In this document: piece by piece, positions 7,779-17,136 of the stretch
Layout of the letters: every line of letters begins with the position of its first letter
How positions within the stretch are numbered: position 1 is the stretch's first letter
Assembly (NCBI GenBank): GCA_002426755.1
Contig: DINI01000009.1
Span: forward strand, 11,289 to 54,142
Direction of reading: 5' to 3'
Source of the DNA: Flavobacteriaceae bacterium UBA5544
GTDB taxonomy: Bacteria > Bacteroidota > Bacteroidia > Flavobacteriales > Flavobacteriaceae
Length of the DNA stretch: 42,854 bases
The notes under the pieces: model-generated
Databases searched by the model: none
What the model was told of the DNA's origin: nothing
What the model saw: the letters and a program-made list of their open reading frames with translations, nothing else
Position numbers and translations under genes: made by a program

Positions 7779-10751
7779 CTATTCTACTACCATCTTTTTA
7801 GTGACTTCACCTTTGGTATTATTGATTTTAACAAAATACAGGCCAGATGCATACTGTGAAATATCTATTTTAAAGACATTGCTGATATTTTGCTTTTTCG
7901 AGTAATACATCAATTTACCCAAGGAATTATAAATTCTGATGGATACATCTTCGCTTTCATTCCATAATAGATTAATTTCAGTTTTTGCTGGATTTGGAAA
8001 CAAAGAAATATCATTCAATTCAAATTCAGACACGCTTAAAGTTGAGTCAAAAATATTCGTTCTCCACAAACCACGTCCGTAAGTTCCTGCATATATTTTG
8101 CCATCTACATTATTGATTTCCAATTCGCTTATTTCTACATTGGGCAAATTATTGCTGAAAGGCATCCAACTGTTATTACTTGAATTATCAATATAATAGA
8201 CTCCATAATTCATTCCCACATACAAACCATCACTGGCGTTACCTGCCCAAGCAAGGGCTAGAGCGCTAAAGTTTGGTAAATCATATCTATACGACGTCCA
8301 ACTTGAGCCTCCATTGGTAGAAACATAAACCTTTTGAGTTCCTGTAGTTGCAATTGCTACTTTATTTGGGTCAGTTGGATGAATTGCAATTGAATTGATA
8401 TTCCCAGAAAAACCTGTCACTTGAGTCCAAGATGCGACAACACCTACAAATGCATTTCTATATAAATTACTTCCTCTAGAAGCATACATATAATTACTAT
8501 TAGAAGGAGCTACTTTCATTTCATTCAAGTTACCACCGAAATTCTGCGAAACAGCTGTCCAAGTAGCTCCCCCATTGACTGATTTATAAACTTGGTCATA
8601 TCCAGTGTAAATCACATTAGGAGCAATTGGATCTTGTTCAAATGGCGTCACCCAATTTCCACTCTTACCATCTGGAGAATCAATATAAGAAATACTATTT
8701 CCTCCATTAAAAGATTTGTACAAAGAACCAAATTGAGATGTTCCGTATAGAATATTACTGTTGCTTTTATCTACAAATGACTCCATACCATCAGCGCCCA
8801 ACCAATCTGTCCAAACCCCTGCCGCACTATATACAGAAGTACCATTATCCTGTGCGCCACCGGTAACCACTACCGGGTTGGTTTGACTTACACCTATCTT
8901 GTAAAATTGTCTAATGCCCAAACCAGGTGTTAAATCCGTATAATAATTAGTATTAACAGATCCAATATTGTTGGCTACAAAGATTCCTCCATCGGTTCCC
9001 ACAAATAGCCTTTGTCCGACGAACTCCAAAATGTCAACGTCTGCATGGCAATACCCAATATTTTCATTGGAAGCACCATCAGGCGTCCATTGGGATGTTA
9101 CGTTAAAAACAACCCCTCCATCTGTTGAACGCCATGTCAAAATACCAGCAATATGAACATCATTAGCGTTTGTTGGATTTACGGCTATATCCATATCTCT
9201 TGGAGCTTGGCCTCTGTCGTCATCTGCAGAAGAACTATAACCAAAGTAGTTTTTGCCTGCATGGTTGAGTTTAGTGAATGTTGAACCACTATTAGTTGAT
9301 TTATGAAATCCTGCAAAAATCCCTCCGGATGCTTCCAAAACATACACAATTGATGGATCTGCAGCAGAGACACCAATCATTTTTGGACCTCCACCAAATG
9401 AATTGCCGCCGGATTCAAATCCGTCTTGAAAAACAACTCCCAATGTTGGGTCTTCAACAGAAATGTCATCCAATGTGATGCCATAACCGTAGTTCGCCTT
9501 TCCTTCAAATGCAATGTAATATGTGGCATTCGTACTTGGGAGATTTAATGTAATATCAGACCAAGTAGTCACATTGTTGGTGTAATTTGCAAGTTCAATC
9601 CAATTTCCACCTGAAGAAGTTTTATATAAAACTTTCAATTCATCCTGATCACCTGACCAATCCGATTGTGTAAAGGAAAATTTCAAAACTGGATTGGAAG
9701 CTCCTGAAAGGTTAAGTAACGGAGAAACCAAACGCGTAATTGGGGCACTGTAATCTCCTCTGTAAAATAAAGCTAGATTATTTCCTGATCTTGGGCCAAC
9801 GGAATTATTTTGATTTGAACTTGACGCAGACCAAGAGTTATTTCCTGATACAAATTGTTGGTTCCAAAGAGGTAAAGCTGATGCTGATGAAAACGTAGCC
9901 CCTCCATCATTAGATATATAAAATTGATCTCCAGACGCATAAATTGTGTTAGTGTCACCTGGCTTGAACTCTACATCATATCCATTGGTAGCACTTGGCT
10001 CAATGATTGACCAATTGACTCCTGAATTTATGGATTTAAAAATCCCTCCACCTTCAACAGTACAATACATTTTGCTGGTGTTAGTAGGGTCAATCAAAAT
10101 TTTATTCACTGCCCCGTTTCCAGTATCAGCCAATAAATTCCAAGTTGCACCTGCATCATTAGATTTAAAGATGGTACCACTGGTACTTCCCCAAAAGTAA
10201 GTATTGGAATTTGTTGGATCTATAGCGAGTGCATAGACATCCAGATTTGATAAATTATCGGTCAAAACTGTCCATGTGGAGCCTCCATCCATGCTTTTCC
10301 AAACACCACCAGTATTGGCGCCCACAATGATGTGGTTTGTGTTAAGTTGATCCACAGCAATAGATGTAATTCTTCCTACTCCAGGATTCCAACCAGAAGT
10401 AGCGCTCCACGATGTTGGGCCCAATTGTTCCCAACTTCCTGTATCAGCCAATCGAGATGCCTGATAATTTTGGTTGAGATAATTATTGTAATCTTCTAGC
10501 TCATCATAATAAAACTCCGGTGTTTTGAGCATGCCATTTTCGTCCATGTTGCGCAAAGCATTATATTCCCAACGTTTGTAAGGATTATAGCCTTTGCCCC
10601 GTTCGGTGCCTACTATGGCAAAATAAGCTTCGGCCTTTTCTTGTATTTCGGCAACTGTATAAGTCCCGGCCAGTATCATTTTCTTATATTCCTGTGACCA
10701 AGAATTCATCATAAAAAAAGATAAAACTAGAGTAATGTAAAAATTTTTCAT
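7779..10751 (-). CDS. Secreted BNR/VPS10-like beta-propeller protein with type IX secretion sorting domain
   Basis: 990 residues. A Sec signal peptide (MKNFYITLVLSFFMMNSWSQ) is followed by repeated propeller blades with the Asp-box pattern (KSMDGGSTW, KSNDAGATW, ISNDGGATF, KSVNGGATW, VSTNGGSSW). Residues about 298-432 interrupt the propeller with a jelly-roll, choice-of-anchor-J-like module (NNSWSASSSNQ ... GITLDDISVEDP). The last 75 residues are a Por/type A sorting domain (LFPNPAKTEINL ... GLYFVKI ... KKMVVE). The protein should cross the outer membrane by T9SS and be released or anchored at the surface. The propeller family includes sialidase-like and VPS10 proteins, but no catalytic sialidase set is evident, so a binding role is as likely as an enzymatic one. 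Confidence 0.9.
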   Translation of the reverse strand: MKNFYITLVLSFFMMNSWSQEYKKMILAGTYTVAEIQEKAEAYFAIVGTERGKGYNPYKRWEYNALRNMDENGMLKTPEFYYDELEDYNNYLNQNYQASRLADTGSWEQLGPTSWSATSGWNPGVGRITSIAVDQLNTNHIIVGANTGGVWKSMDGGSTWTVLTDNLSNLDVYALAIDPTNSNTYFWGSTSGTIFKSNDAGATWNLLADTGNGAVNKILIDPTNTSKMYCTVEGGGIFKSINSGVNWSIIEPSATNGYDVEFKPGDTNTIYASGDQFYISNDGGATFSSASALPLWNQQFVSGNNSWSASSSNQNNSVGPRSGNNLALFYRGDYSAPITRLVSPLLNLSGASNPVLKFSFTQSDWSGDQDELKVLYKTSSGGNWIELANYTNNVTTWSDITLNLPSTNATYYIAFEGKANYGYGITLDDISVEDPTLGVVFQDGFESGGNSFGGGPKMIGVSAADPSIVYVLEASGGIFAGFHKSTNSGSTFTKLNHAGKNYFGYSSSADDDRGQAPRDMDIAVNPTNANDVHIAGILTWRSTDGGVVFNVTSQWTPDGASNENIGYCHADVDILEFVGQRLFVGTDGGIFVANNIGSVNTNYYTDLTPGLGIRQFYKIGVSQTNPVVVTGGAQDNGTSVYSAAGVWTDWLGADGMESFVDKSNSNILYGTSQFGSLYKSFNGGNSISYIDSPDGKSGNWVTPFEQDPIAPNVIYTGYDQVYKSVNGGATWTAVSQNFGGNLNEMKVAPSNSNYMYASRGSNLYRNAFVGVVASWTQVTGFSGNINSIAIHPTDPNKVAIATTGTQKVYVSTNGGSSWTSYRYDLPNFSALALAWAGNASDGLYVGMNYGVYYIDNSSNNSWMPFSNNLPNVEISELEINNVDGKIYAGTYGRGLWRTNIFDSTLSVSEFELNDISLFPNPAKTEINLLWNESEDVSIRIYNSLGKLMYYSKKQNISNVFKIDISQYASGLYFVKINNTKGEVTKKMVVE

Positions 10752-10830
10752 ATAAAATTACTTAATATTGTCCCTTTCAAAGAATGCCAAAAATAGCATT
10801 TTAATTGCAATATTTATCAAACAACTAATC

Positions 10831-12291
10831 ATGTCGCCAACATCTATCATTCTTCTTATTGCAGCTTACTTTGGGTTACTCATCGTGGTTTCATTTTTCA
10901 CAGGAAAGAAATCTGACAACGATGCCTTTTTTAAAGGCAACAAATCCTCCCCATGGTATGTAGTGGCTTTTGGAATGATTGGAGCATCACTTTCGGGAGT
11001 GACTTTTATTTCTGTACCTGGATGGATAGAAGCATCCCAATTCAGCTATATGCAAGTAGTTTTGGGTTATATTGTTGGTTATTTGGTGATCGGGACGGTC
11101 TTGCTCCCACTATATTATCGTCTTAATTTAACTTCAATTTACACCTATCTTGAGGAGCGTTTCGGTACACATTCATATAAGACTGGTGCCTCTTTCTTTT
11201 TAATATCTAGAGTCGTTGGAGCAAGTTTCAGGCTCTATCTGGTGGCGAATGTTTTGCAAATCATTTTATTTGATGAAATTGGAATTTCATTTTGGCAGAC
11301 AGTTACCATCACTGTTTTATTGATTTGGTTATATACATTTAAATCTGGGATTAAAACCATTGTTTGGACTGATACGCTTCAGACCTTGTTTATGTTGATT
11401 GCTGTAGGCGTCACCATCTATTTTGTCAGTAGTGAATTGGGTATTGAAGGCGGAAATATTCTTGGATATGTTTTAGATAGTGACCTTTCAAAAACCTTCT
11501 TTTTTGAAGATTACAAATCAGGGGATTATTTCTGGAAACAGTTTATTTCTGGTGCTTTTATAGCGATCGTAATGACCGGACTCGATCAGGACATGATGCA
11601 GAAAAACTTAACTTGTAGAAGTCTGAAAGACGCTCAAAAAAACATGTTTTGGTTCACGATTGTGTTGACCATTGTCAATTTTGTCTTTTTGAGTTTAGGT
11701 TTGCTATTGACGGTTTATGCACAGCAGAATGGTATTGATGCTCATAAGGATGATTTGTTTCCACTATTGGCAAAAAACTATCTTGGCGCTGGTGTATTTG
11801 TGTTCTTCCTAATTGGATTAATTGCTGCAGCTTACAGTAGTGCAGATAGTGCGCTGACGGCGTTGACAACATCATTCAGCATAGATATTTTGGATATTGA
11901 GAAAAAACATTCTAAAGAGAAGCAAATAAAAATGAGAAAACAGATTCATATATTGATTTCTGTGCTACTTATTTTTGTGATTATTGCTTTTAAATACATC
12001 ATTAAAGATGAGAGTGTCATCTCCAAACTTTTTGTCTTTGCTGGTTACACTTATGGTCCCTTGCTCGGACTGTATTCATTTGGGTTATTTACTAAATTAC
12101 ATGTGAAAGATAGGTTGGTCCCTTTAATTGCAGTATTGTCGCCAATTTTGTCTTACATTATTAGTGTGAATAGCTTAAAATGGTTTGGATTTGAATTTGG
12201 ATTCTTTATCCTTATCCTGAACGGCCTTCTAACGTTCCTAGGTTTGCTTTTGATCTCTCGAAAAGGCGCAGAATCGAAAAGTTATGCCTAA
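10831..12291 (+). CDS. Sodium:solute symporter family protein
   Basis: 486 residues from the ATG at 10831. An in-frame ATG at 10768 would begin only 17 bases from the divergent gene and adds a non-family N-terminus, so the later start is preferred. The sequence is almost wholly hydrophobic, with about 13 membrane segments. SSS-family hallmarks are FFTGKKSDNDAFFKGNKSS after helix 1, GASLSGVTFISVPGW in helix 2, a GLDQDMMQKN loop and AAAYSSADSALTALTTSF in the sodium-site helix 8 region. Substrate is undetermined; relatives carry sugars, amino acids or organic acids. Its stop is immediately followed by the convergent CoA-binding gene's stop. Confidence 0.92.
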   Translation: MSPTSIILLIAAYFGLLIVVSFFTGKKSDNDAFFKGNKSSPWYVVAFGMIGASLSGVTFISVPGWIEASQFSYMQVVLGYIVGYLVIGTVLLPLYYRLNLTSIYTYLEERFGTHSYKTGASFFLISRVVGASFRLYLVANVLQIILFDEIGISFWQTVTITVLLIWLYTFKSGIKTIVWTDTLQTLFMLIAVGVTIYFVSSELGIEGGNILGYVLDSDLSKTFFFEDYKSGDYFWKQFISGAFIAIVMTGLDQDMMQKNLTCRSLKDAQKNMFWFTIVLTIVNFVFLSLGLLLTVYAQQNGIDAHKDDLFPLLAKNYLGAGVFVFFLIGLIAAAYSSADSALTALTTSFSIDILDIEKKHSKEKQIKMRKQIHILISVLLIFVIIAFKYIIKDESVISKLFVFAGYTYGPLLGLYSFGLFTKLHVKDRLVPLIAVLSPILSYIISVNSLKWFGFEFGFFILILNGLLTFLGLLLISRKGAESKSYA

Positions 12292-12654
12292 CTAATATTG
12301 ATTGATATTTAATAAGACTAGCGTACACGCTTGCTCAAATTCGATACTGTGTTCTTTTAGGATGGAATAAAATTCAGGGTTTTCCGTTCCAGGATTAAAA
12401 ATAACGCGCTTTGGATTTAGTGAAATTATATACTCGTAGTATTTAACCTGATTTTGAGGATTGAGATACAACGTTATGGTGTCAATATCTTTATAATTCT
12501 GCAATTCGGTATCAATTTCCACACCTGCCACAGTTCCTTTTCTCAAACCAAAAGCTACCACTTCATGTCCATGGGCTACCAATCTATTTATGGCCAAATA
12601 TGAATAACGGCTTGGGTTTGTAGAGGCTCCAATCACTAATGTTTTCTTCTTCAT
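12292..12654 (-). CDS. CoA-binding (YccU-like) Rossmann protein
   Basis: 120 residues with a single Rossmann-type CoA-binding domain. Visible features are TLVIGASTNPSRYSYLAINR at the start (nucleotide loop), VVAFGLRKGTV in the middle, and FNPGTENPEFY near residue 90. Family proteins bind CoA or acyl-CoA through the same fold as succinyl-CoA synthetase alpha; their cellular role is not established. Stop codons of this gene and the convergent symporter are adjacent with no spacer and no obvious hairpin. Confidence 0.88.
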   Translation of the reverse strand: MKKKTLVIGASTNPSRYSYLAINRLVAHGHEVVAFGLRKGTVAGVEIDTELQNYKDIDTITLYLNPQNQVKYYEYIISLNPKRVIFNPGTENPEFYSILKEHSIEFEQACTLVLLNINQY

Positions 12655-12807
12655 TATGTTCCTTTATTGTTAAAAACTTGTTAAGGTGTGTTAAAATGAG
12701 TAACACGATTCAAATTTAAGCGTCTATGAAATAACAACCTAATCAGTTGTCGTTAAAAATTAACCAAAAACCAAGTTAACCCCTTGGGCAAAACTATCAA
12801 TCAAAAA

Positions 12808-15294
12808 ATGAAAAAACTTATCTTTTTGTGTGCCTTCATGTTTACAGCAATTATGAACGCACAACCATCTACACAATTAGAACCAAGAGACGGATCCATT
12901 TCGGGTCGCGTTATTGATGCCTCACTCAATCAACCACTTCCTTATGTGAATGTGATCGTCAAAAACCCTTCAAACGAAACCATTACGGGAAGTATCACAA
13001 AAGACGATGGTACTTTTGAAATCAAAAAAATACCAGAAGGTAAAGTCATTGTCAGCATTCAATATATTGGTTTCAAAACCATTTCAAAAACAATTGAAAT
13101 TGGAAATAAAGAATATGACATCAATTTAGGCGATGTTCTATTGGAAGAAGATGTTGCCAGTCTGGACGAAGTGACTGTTGTGGCTGAAGTAACTACCATT
13201 CAACAAAAAGTAGACAGAAAAGTCATCAATGTTGGAAAGGACCTGACCACAACTGGTCCCACAGCTTCGGATATCATGAACAATATTCCGTCTGTGAATG
13301 TTGACCAACAAACAGGAAATATCAGTTTGCGTGGCAACGAGAATGTTCGCGTGATGGTGGACGGGAAATTATCAAACGTACCAATCGCTCAATTGTTGAA
13401 ACAAATTCCTTCAACATCGATCAAACAAATTGAGCTGATTACCAATCCTTCAGCCAAGTACAATCCAGAAGGCATGAGTGGTATCATCAATATCATTCTT
13501 CATAAAAATACCAATATCGGCTTTAACGGAAACATCAATTTAGGATTGACCAAAGAAATTTATGCCAAATTCAATAGCTCCATTGATATGAACTACCGTA
13601 ACGGAAAATTTAATTTATACGGAAATTATGGTAACAATATCGGGAGATCAGCCAATTATGGAAGCATCGAACGTTTGGATGACAATTCATTGCAATCCTT
13701 TGATTTTTTAAACAATAACAAATCGCATCTCTACAAAGTAGGATTGGATTACTATATGAATGACAACAATACCGTATCGTTCTTTACAAATCAAAATTTG
13801 TATGATGGTGAAGGTTCAGGCTCTACTGGCGTACAGTATGTAAATCAACCTTTGCAACTCCAAATCTTTGACAATGCTACTGACAATGTTTCTTCTCAAT
13901 ATAATGGGGTTTTTAATCACACCTTTAAAAAAGAAGGAGAAAAATTAGATATTGAAGCAGATTATAGTGTTTTTGCACAGGACGAAGATTCTAACTTCAA
14001 CTATCAGAATTTTTCATTTCCACCAAACTATAGTGATTTTGTAAAAACTGACAGGGACCAAACAACCATCAACATAGATTATGTAAACCCGCTTTCAGAA
14101 AAAACCAAGTTGGAATTTGGAGGAGAAGTGCGATTGTTTGATACTAAAATCGATTATAATTCCACGGGGTTGTCTGTGAACGAAAATCAGGATAATATCC
14201 CAAATAATGGCGACGAATATATTCCAACACCCCAAACCGATTTTGACTACAAACGTGATATCTACTCATTGTACGCAACCTATGGTAAAACATTTGAAAA
14301 ATTTAGTTATCAATTTGGTTTAAGGGCCGAAAGTGTTATGGAAGATGCGAACGCAGTAAAGACTTTGGAGAATTCGACAGAAAATGTTCCATTTGAGAAT
14401 GATTATTTTCAAGTTTATCCTTCTGCTTTTTTAACTTATAATCCAAGTGAAAAGAATTCGTATCAAGTAAGCTACAGCCGCCGTGTTGACAGACCTGGTT
14501 TACAACAGGTAAATCCTATCAGAGAATGGAGCACACCTTTAATATCGTCTTTTGGAAATACTGAATTGCAACCACAATTCACAAATTCCATGGAAATCAA
14601 TTATACCAGAAAACTTGAAAAAGGCTCTATAACAGGAGGTGTTTTCTATCGCATCGTTGAAGACGAAATTAACAGGGCTGTGTTTATTGACCGTTTGGAC
14701 GTGAACAAAAACATTTTGACCTATGATAATTTTGACAACACCACAGCTTATGGAGTGGAATTAAGTGGTAATATGCGACCAACCAAATGGTGGAACTTTA
14801 ATGCCAGCTTTGATTTATATTCAAGAAAACAAAAAGGTATTGCAGAAATCCTGACCGTTCCTACTGATATGGCCACTGCCGATGATATTGTAAGACAAAC
14901 AGTTGAAGTAGACAATGTGGTTTACAATTTTAGAATGTTCAACAACTTTAGCCCAACAAAAAAACTAAACTTATCAGTGTTCGCTATGTATAGAGGCCGT
15001 GAAGAAGGGCTACAGTTTACCAGAAAACCAATGTTTATGGTCAATACAGGTTTACGCTACTCGTTTATGGAAGATGACAGAGCTACTTTCAGCTTCAATT
15101 ATAGTGACATCTTCAACACCATGAAGTTTGAGTTTGAAGGAGATAGACCTACACCGCAAGTTGGTCAGTTTAATTGGGAAAGCAATTCTTGGAACATAGG
15201 TCTTTCATACCGTTTTGGAGGCAACAAATACAGGGCTCTGCAACGTAAAAACCGAGATGACAATGAAAAATCCGGTAGTGGAGGATTCATTTAA
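12808..15294 (+). CDS. Outer membrane beta-barrel receptor (TonB-dependent-like, CarboxypepD_reg N-domain)
   Basis: 828 residues from ATG 12808 (MKKLIFLCAFMFTAIMNAQ, a clean signal peptide). A TTG eight codons upstream is less likely. Residues about 30-110 are a carboxypeptidase-regulatory-like beta sandwich (GSISGRVIDASLNQPLPYVN). A plug-like domain follows (TASDIMNNIPSVNVD ... SLRGNENVRVMVDGK ... IELITNPSAKYNPEGMSG). Then comes a long aromatic-rich barrel of the outer-membrane-beta-barrel-3 type ending in YRFGGNKY plus a short basic tail. No SusD partner is adjacent, so it is not a classical Sus pair. The ligand is unknown. A terminator hairpin sits at 15358-15387. Confidence 0.9.
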   Translation: MKKLIFLCAFMFTAIMNAQPSTQLEPRDGSISGRVIDASLNQPLPYVNVIVKNPSNETITGSITKDDGTFEIKKIPEGKVIVSIQYIGFKTISKTIEIGNKEYDINLGDVLLEEDVASLDEVTVVAEVTTIQQKVDRKVINVGKDLTTTGPTASDIMNNIPSVNVDQQTGNISLRGNENVRVMVDGKLSNVPIAQLLKQIPSTSIKQIELITNPSAKYNPEGMSGIINIILHKNTNIGFNGNINLGLTKEIYAKFNSSIDMNYRNGKFNLYGNYGNNIGRSANYGSIERLDDNSLQSFDFLNNNKSHLYKVGLDYYMNDNNTVSFFTNQNLYDGEGSGSTGVQYVNQPLQLQIFDNATDNVSSQYNGVFNHTFKKEGEKLDIEADYSVFAQDEDSNFNYQNFSFPPNYSDFVKTDRDQTTINIDYVNPLSEKTKLEFGGEVRLFDTKIDYNSTGLSVNENQDNIPNNGDEYIPTPQTDFDYKRDIYSLYATYGKTFEKFSYQFGLRAESVMEDANAVKTLENSTENVPFENDYFQVYPSAFLTYNPSEKNSYQVSYSRRVDRPGLQQVNPIREWSTPLISSFGNTELQPQFTNSMEINYTRKLEKGSITGGVFYRIVEDEINRAVFIDRLDVNKNILTYDNFDNTTAYGVELSGNMRPTKWWNFNASFDLYSRKQKGIAEILTVPTDMATADDIVRQTVEVDNVVYNFRMFNNFSPTKKLNLSVFAMYRGREEGLQFTRKPMFMVNTGLRYSFMEDDRATFSFNYSDIFNTMKFEFEGDRPTPQVGQFNWESNSWNIGLSYRFGGNKYRALQRKNRDDNEKSGSGGFI

Positions 15295-15357
15295 TATAAA
15301 ATTTGATGGCCGACGTAATAGTTGATGGTTAGTGTTAATGCTTGGCTATTGAATAAG

Positions 15358-15387
15358 AAAACCCGAAGCTTTATCGTTTCGGGTTTT
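15358..15387 (+). terminator. Terminator of outer membrane receptor gene (hairpin 1)
   Basis: Stem AAAACCCGAA (15358-15367) / TTCGGGTTTT (15378-15387), loop of 10, followed by further T residues. It lies 63 bases past the receptor stop. Confidence 0.85.
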
Positions 15388-15543
15388 TATTTAAAATAAT
15401 ATGTTAAATTTTGAAAATAAGTGTAATTAAATTTCTTTTTAGTCGTCTATATATAAACACTCCTAACGGATTTTGAATTAATTTGAATTAGCCTTCTTTT
15501 AATATCTCACATTCGAATAAAGTAAGTGTTTACATATAAATCC

Positions 15544-15573
15544 AAACCCGAAATTATAAGAAATTTCGGGTTT
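15544..15573 (+). terminator. Terminator-like hairpin 2
   Basis: A perfect 12-bp stem AAACCCGAAATT (15544-15555) / AATTTCGGGTTT (15562-15573) with a 6-base loop and TT following. No annotated gene ends here on the plus strand after hairpin 1, which suggests a separate short transcript. Confidence 0.7.
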
Positions 15574-15699
15574 TTGTTATAAGTTTGTTAAACTTTGATT
15601 ATCAGCGCTATACAATCCTTTTTTTACAACTAAATTTGTACCCAATTTATATATTTTTCCCCTAATAATTTTGATATAAATTGATTAATAGCAACATGA

Positions 15700-15729
15700 A
15701 AATCCGGAGTTTAGGCTTCGGATTTTCTA
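15700..15729 (+). terminator. Terminator-like hairpin 3
   Basis: A 12-bp stem GAAAATCCGGAG (15700-15711) / CTTCGGATTTTC (15718-15729) with one G-U pair and loop TTTAGG. The trailing U-run is weak (TATTCTCTC). The arms also spell a 16-codon open frame from ATG 15698, judged coincidental. Confidence 0.55.
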
Positions 15730-15858
15730 TTCTCTCTGTTAATTGATAGTTAAAGTGGGAATTCAATATAATAAACTGGGAGTTTTAACGTCTAATAGTA
15801 AGTGATAAGTTTTAATAGTTAATTAGTTTAAGTGTTAGTTAGGTTGATTAATAGTAGG

Positions 15859-15888
15859 AAAGTCCGAAACAATTATGTTTCGGACTTT
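15859..15888 (+). terminator. Terminator-like hairpin 4
   Basis: A perfect 12-bp stem AAAGTCCGAAAC (15859-15870) / GTTTCGGACTTT (15877-15888), loop AATTAT, then five more T. The U-run is only on the plus-strand side, so it is better suited to plus-strand transcripts than to fabH, which reads toward it from the other side. Confidence 0.7.
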
Positions 15889-15939
15889 TTTTTATTTCAT
15901 TTAATCTACTTCTTAAGATAAACTTCCGCAGGAATAAGA

Positions 15940-16950
15940 CTACCAACGTATAATCACACTTCCCCAAGTAAAACCACTACCAAATGCGGCCAATACAACT
16001 GTGTCACCTTCTTTAATTTTGCCTTCCTTCCAAGCTTCGGTCAACGCAATAGGAATGGAAGCCGCCGTGGTATTGCCATATTTTTGGATATTGTTGAAGA
16101 CTTGGTCGTCACTCAACCCAAATTTTTTCTGAATGAATTGCGCAATCCTTAAATTAGCTTGGTGAGGAATGAGCATATCAATATCCTCACTTTTTAGATT
16201 ATTTTTCCTTAAACCTTCCATAATCACTTCACTAAATCGAACCACTGCATTTTTAAATACAAATTGACCATTCATATACGGAAAGTAACTTTCGTCATTT
16301 GGGTCGTTATCGGCCAAAATATCATTGACCCATCGCTTACCCATCCCTGGGGCTATCAAAACCAACTCTTCGGCATGCTCACCTTGTGAATGGAGATGTG
16401 TAGATAAAATCCCCTTTGTTGTATCTTCTTCTCTTGTCAAAATAGCCGCTCCTGCCCCATCTCCAAAAATAACCGAAACACCTCTTCCTCGTGTCGTTTT
16501 ATCCAAACCATGAGAATGCAATTCGCTACCTATGACTAAAACGGTTTTATACATTCCTGTTTTTATGAATTGGTCGGCTACTGAAATTCCGTAAACAAAT
16601 CCCGAACATTGATTTCTTACGTCAAGCGCTCCAACCGTTTTGATGTCCAAAGCATGTTGTACTTGCACGCCGGGCCCAGGAAAATACATATCAGGGCTCA
16701 AGGTTGCAAATACTATGAAATCGATATCATCTTTGTCAATTCCTGCGCGCTCAATTGCAATTTTAGCAGCTTTTACACCCATTGCAGAAGTGGTATCTCC
16801 AGAATTCTCTATTGCCCAACGACGTTCCTTAATGCCAGTTCGTTCCTGAATCCATTCATCATTGGTATCCATAAGTTTGGATAAATCATCATTGGTAACT
16901 ACGTTATCAGGCACATAATGTCCTAGTCCTATTATTTTTGAATTGTACAT
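15940..16950 (-). CDS. fabH: 3-oxoacyl-ACP synthase III (KAS III / FabH family)
   Basis: 336 residues, slightly longer than E. coli FabH (317). The thiolase-fold catalytic triad is complete: C115 in VRNQCSGFVYG, H263 in LIPHQANLRI and N293 in YGNTTAASIP. The N-terminal TGIKERRWA segment and FGDGAGAAILT are typical. KAS III condenses a short acyl-CoA with malonyl-ACP to start fatty acid synthesis; Bacteroidota enzymes often prefer branched primers. The gene is not in a plsX-rpmF cluster, so it may be a second paralogue with a more specialised primer preference. A TATTTTTG element (complement of 16994-17001) is a possible -7 box. Confidence 0.9.
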   Translation of the reverse strand: MYNSKIIGLGHYVPDNVVTNDDLSKLMDTNDEWIQERTGIKERRWAIENSGDTTSAMGVKAAKIAIERAGIDKDDIDFIVFATLSPDMYFPGPGVQVQHALDIKTVGALDVRNQCSGFVYGISVADQFIKTGMYKTVLVIGSELHSHGLDKTTRGRGVSVIFGDGAGAAILTREEDTTKGILSTHLHSQGEHAEELVLIAPGMGKRWVNDILADNDPNDESYFPYMNGQFVFKNAVVRFSEVIMEGLRKNNLKSEDIDMLIPHQANLRIAQFIQKKFGLSDDQVFNNIQKYGNTTAASIPIALTEAWKEGKIKEGDTVVLAAFGSGFTWGSVIIRW

Positions 16951-17059
16951 ACCTTAATTTTTAATCAATATACTTCTTTAATTGCGAATGGCGCAAAAAT
17001 AAGTTTCCCAAAATAATGAATCCTAGATTTTTCGTAAAATTTTGACCCAAAAATGTCAG

Positions 17060-17092
17060 TTTGTCACATTTTAACTCTTGGTACTTTTTTTG
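17060..17092 (+). promoter_or_regulatory. Candidate promoter of htpG
   Basis: TTTG (17060-17063) is separated by 18 bases from TACTTTTTTTG (17082-17092), close to the Bacteroidota -33/-7 pattern. It gives a leader of about 40 bases before ATG 17137. No CIRCE-type inverted repeat is visible in the leader. Confidence 0.45.
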
Positions 17093-17136
17093 ACTTCAAC
17101 AAAGCAATCGAATAAAATCAATAAAATATACATAAC

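Larger units (their letters stand above)
15295..15939 (+). other. Gene-free spacer with four successive terminator-like hairpins (possible small-RNA array)
   Basis: This 645-base gap has no credible protein gene. It carries four strong stem-loops: 15358-15387, 15544-15573, 15700-15729 and 15859-15888. Stems are 10-12 bp, most followed by U-runs on the plus strand. Hairpins 1 and 2 share AAACCCGAA/TTCGGGTTT; 3 and 4 share the TCCG core and are each preceded by TTGATTAATAG. Spacing is about 150-190 bases. The first terminates the receptor gene. The rest imply short plus-strand transcripts between them or decayed copies of such units. Confidence 0.5.

Noticed and set aside
10768..10830. Longer symporter start at ATG 10768
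   Set aside because: It adds 21 non-family residues and begins 17 bases from the divergent gene's start; ATG 10831 gives a normal SSS N-terminus.
12686..12716. Possible tRNA-like T-loop (GATTCAAAT)
   Set aside because: No acceptor stem or anticodon arm can be built around it.
15698..15748. Mini-ORF MKIRSLGFGFSILSVN spanning hairpin 3
   Set aside because: Only 16 codons, dictated by the stem-loop arms, with no sign of conservation.
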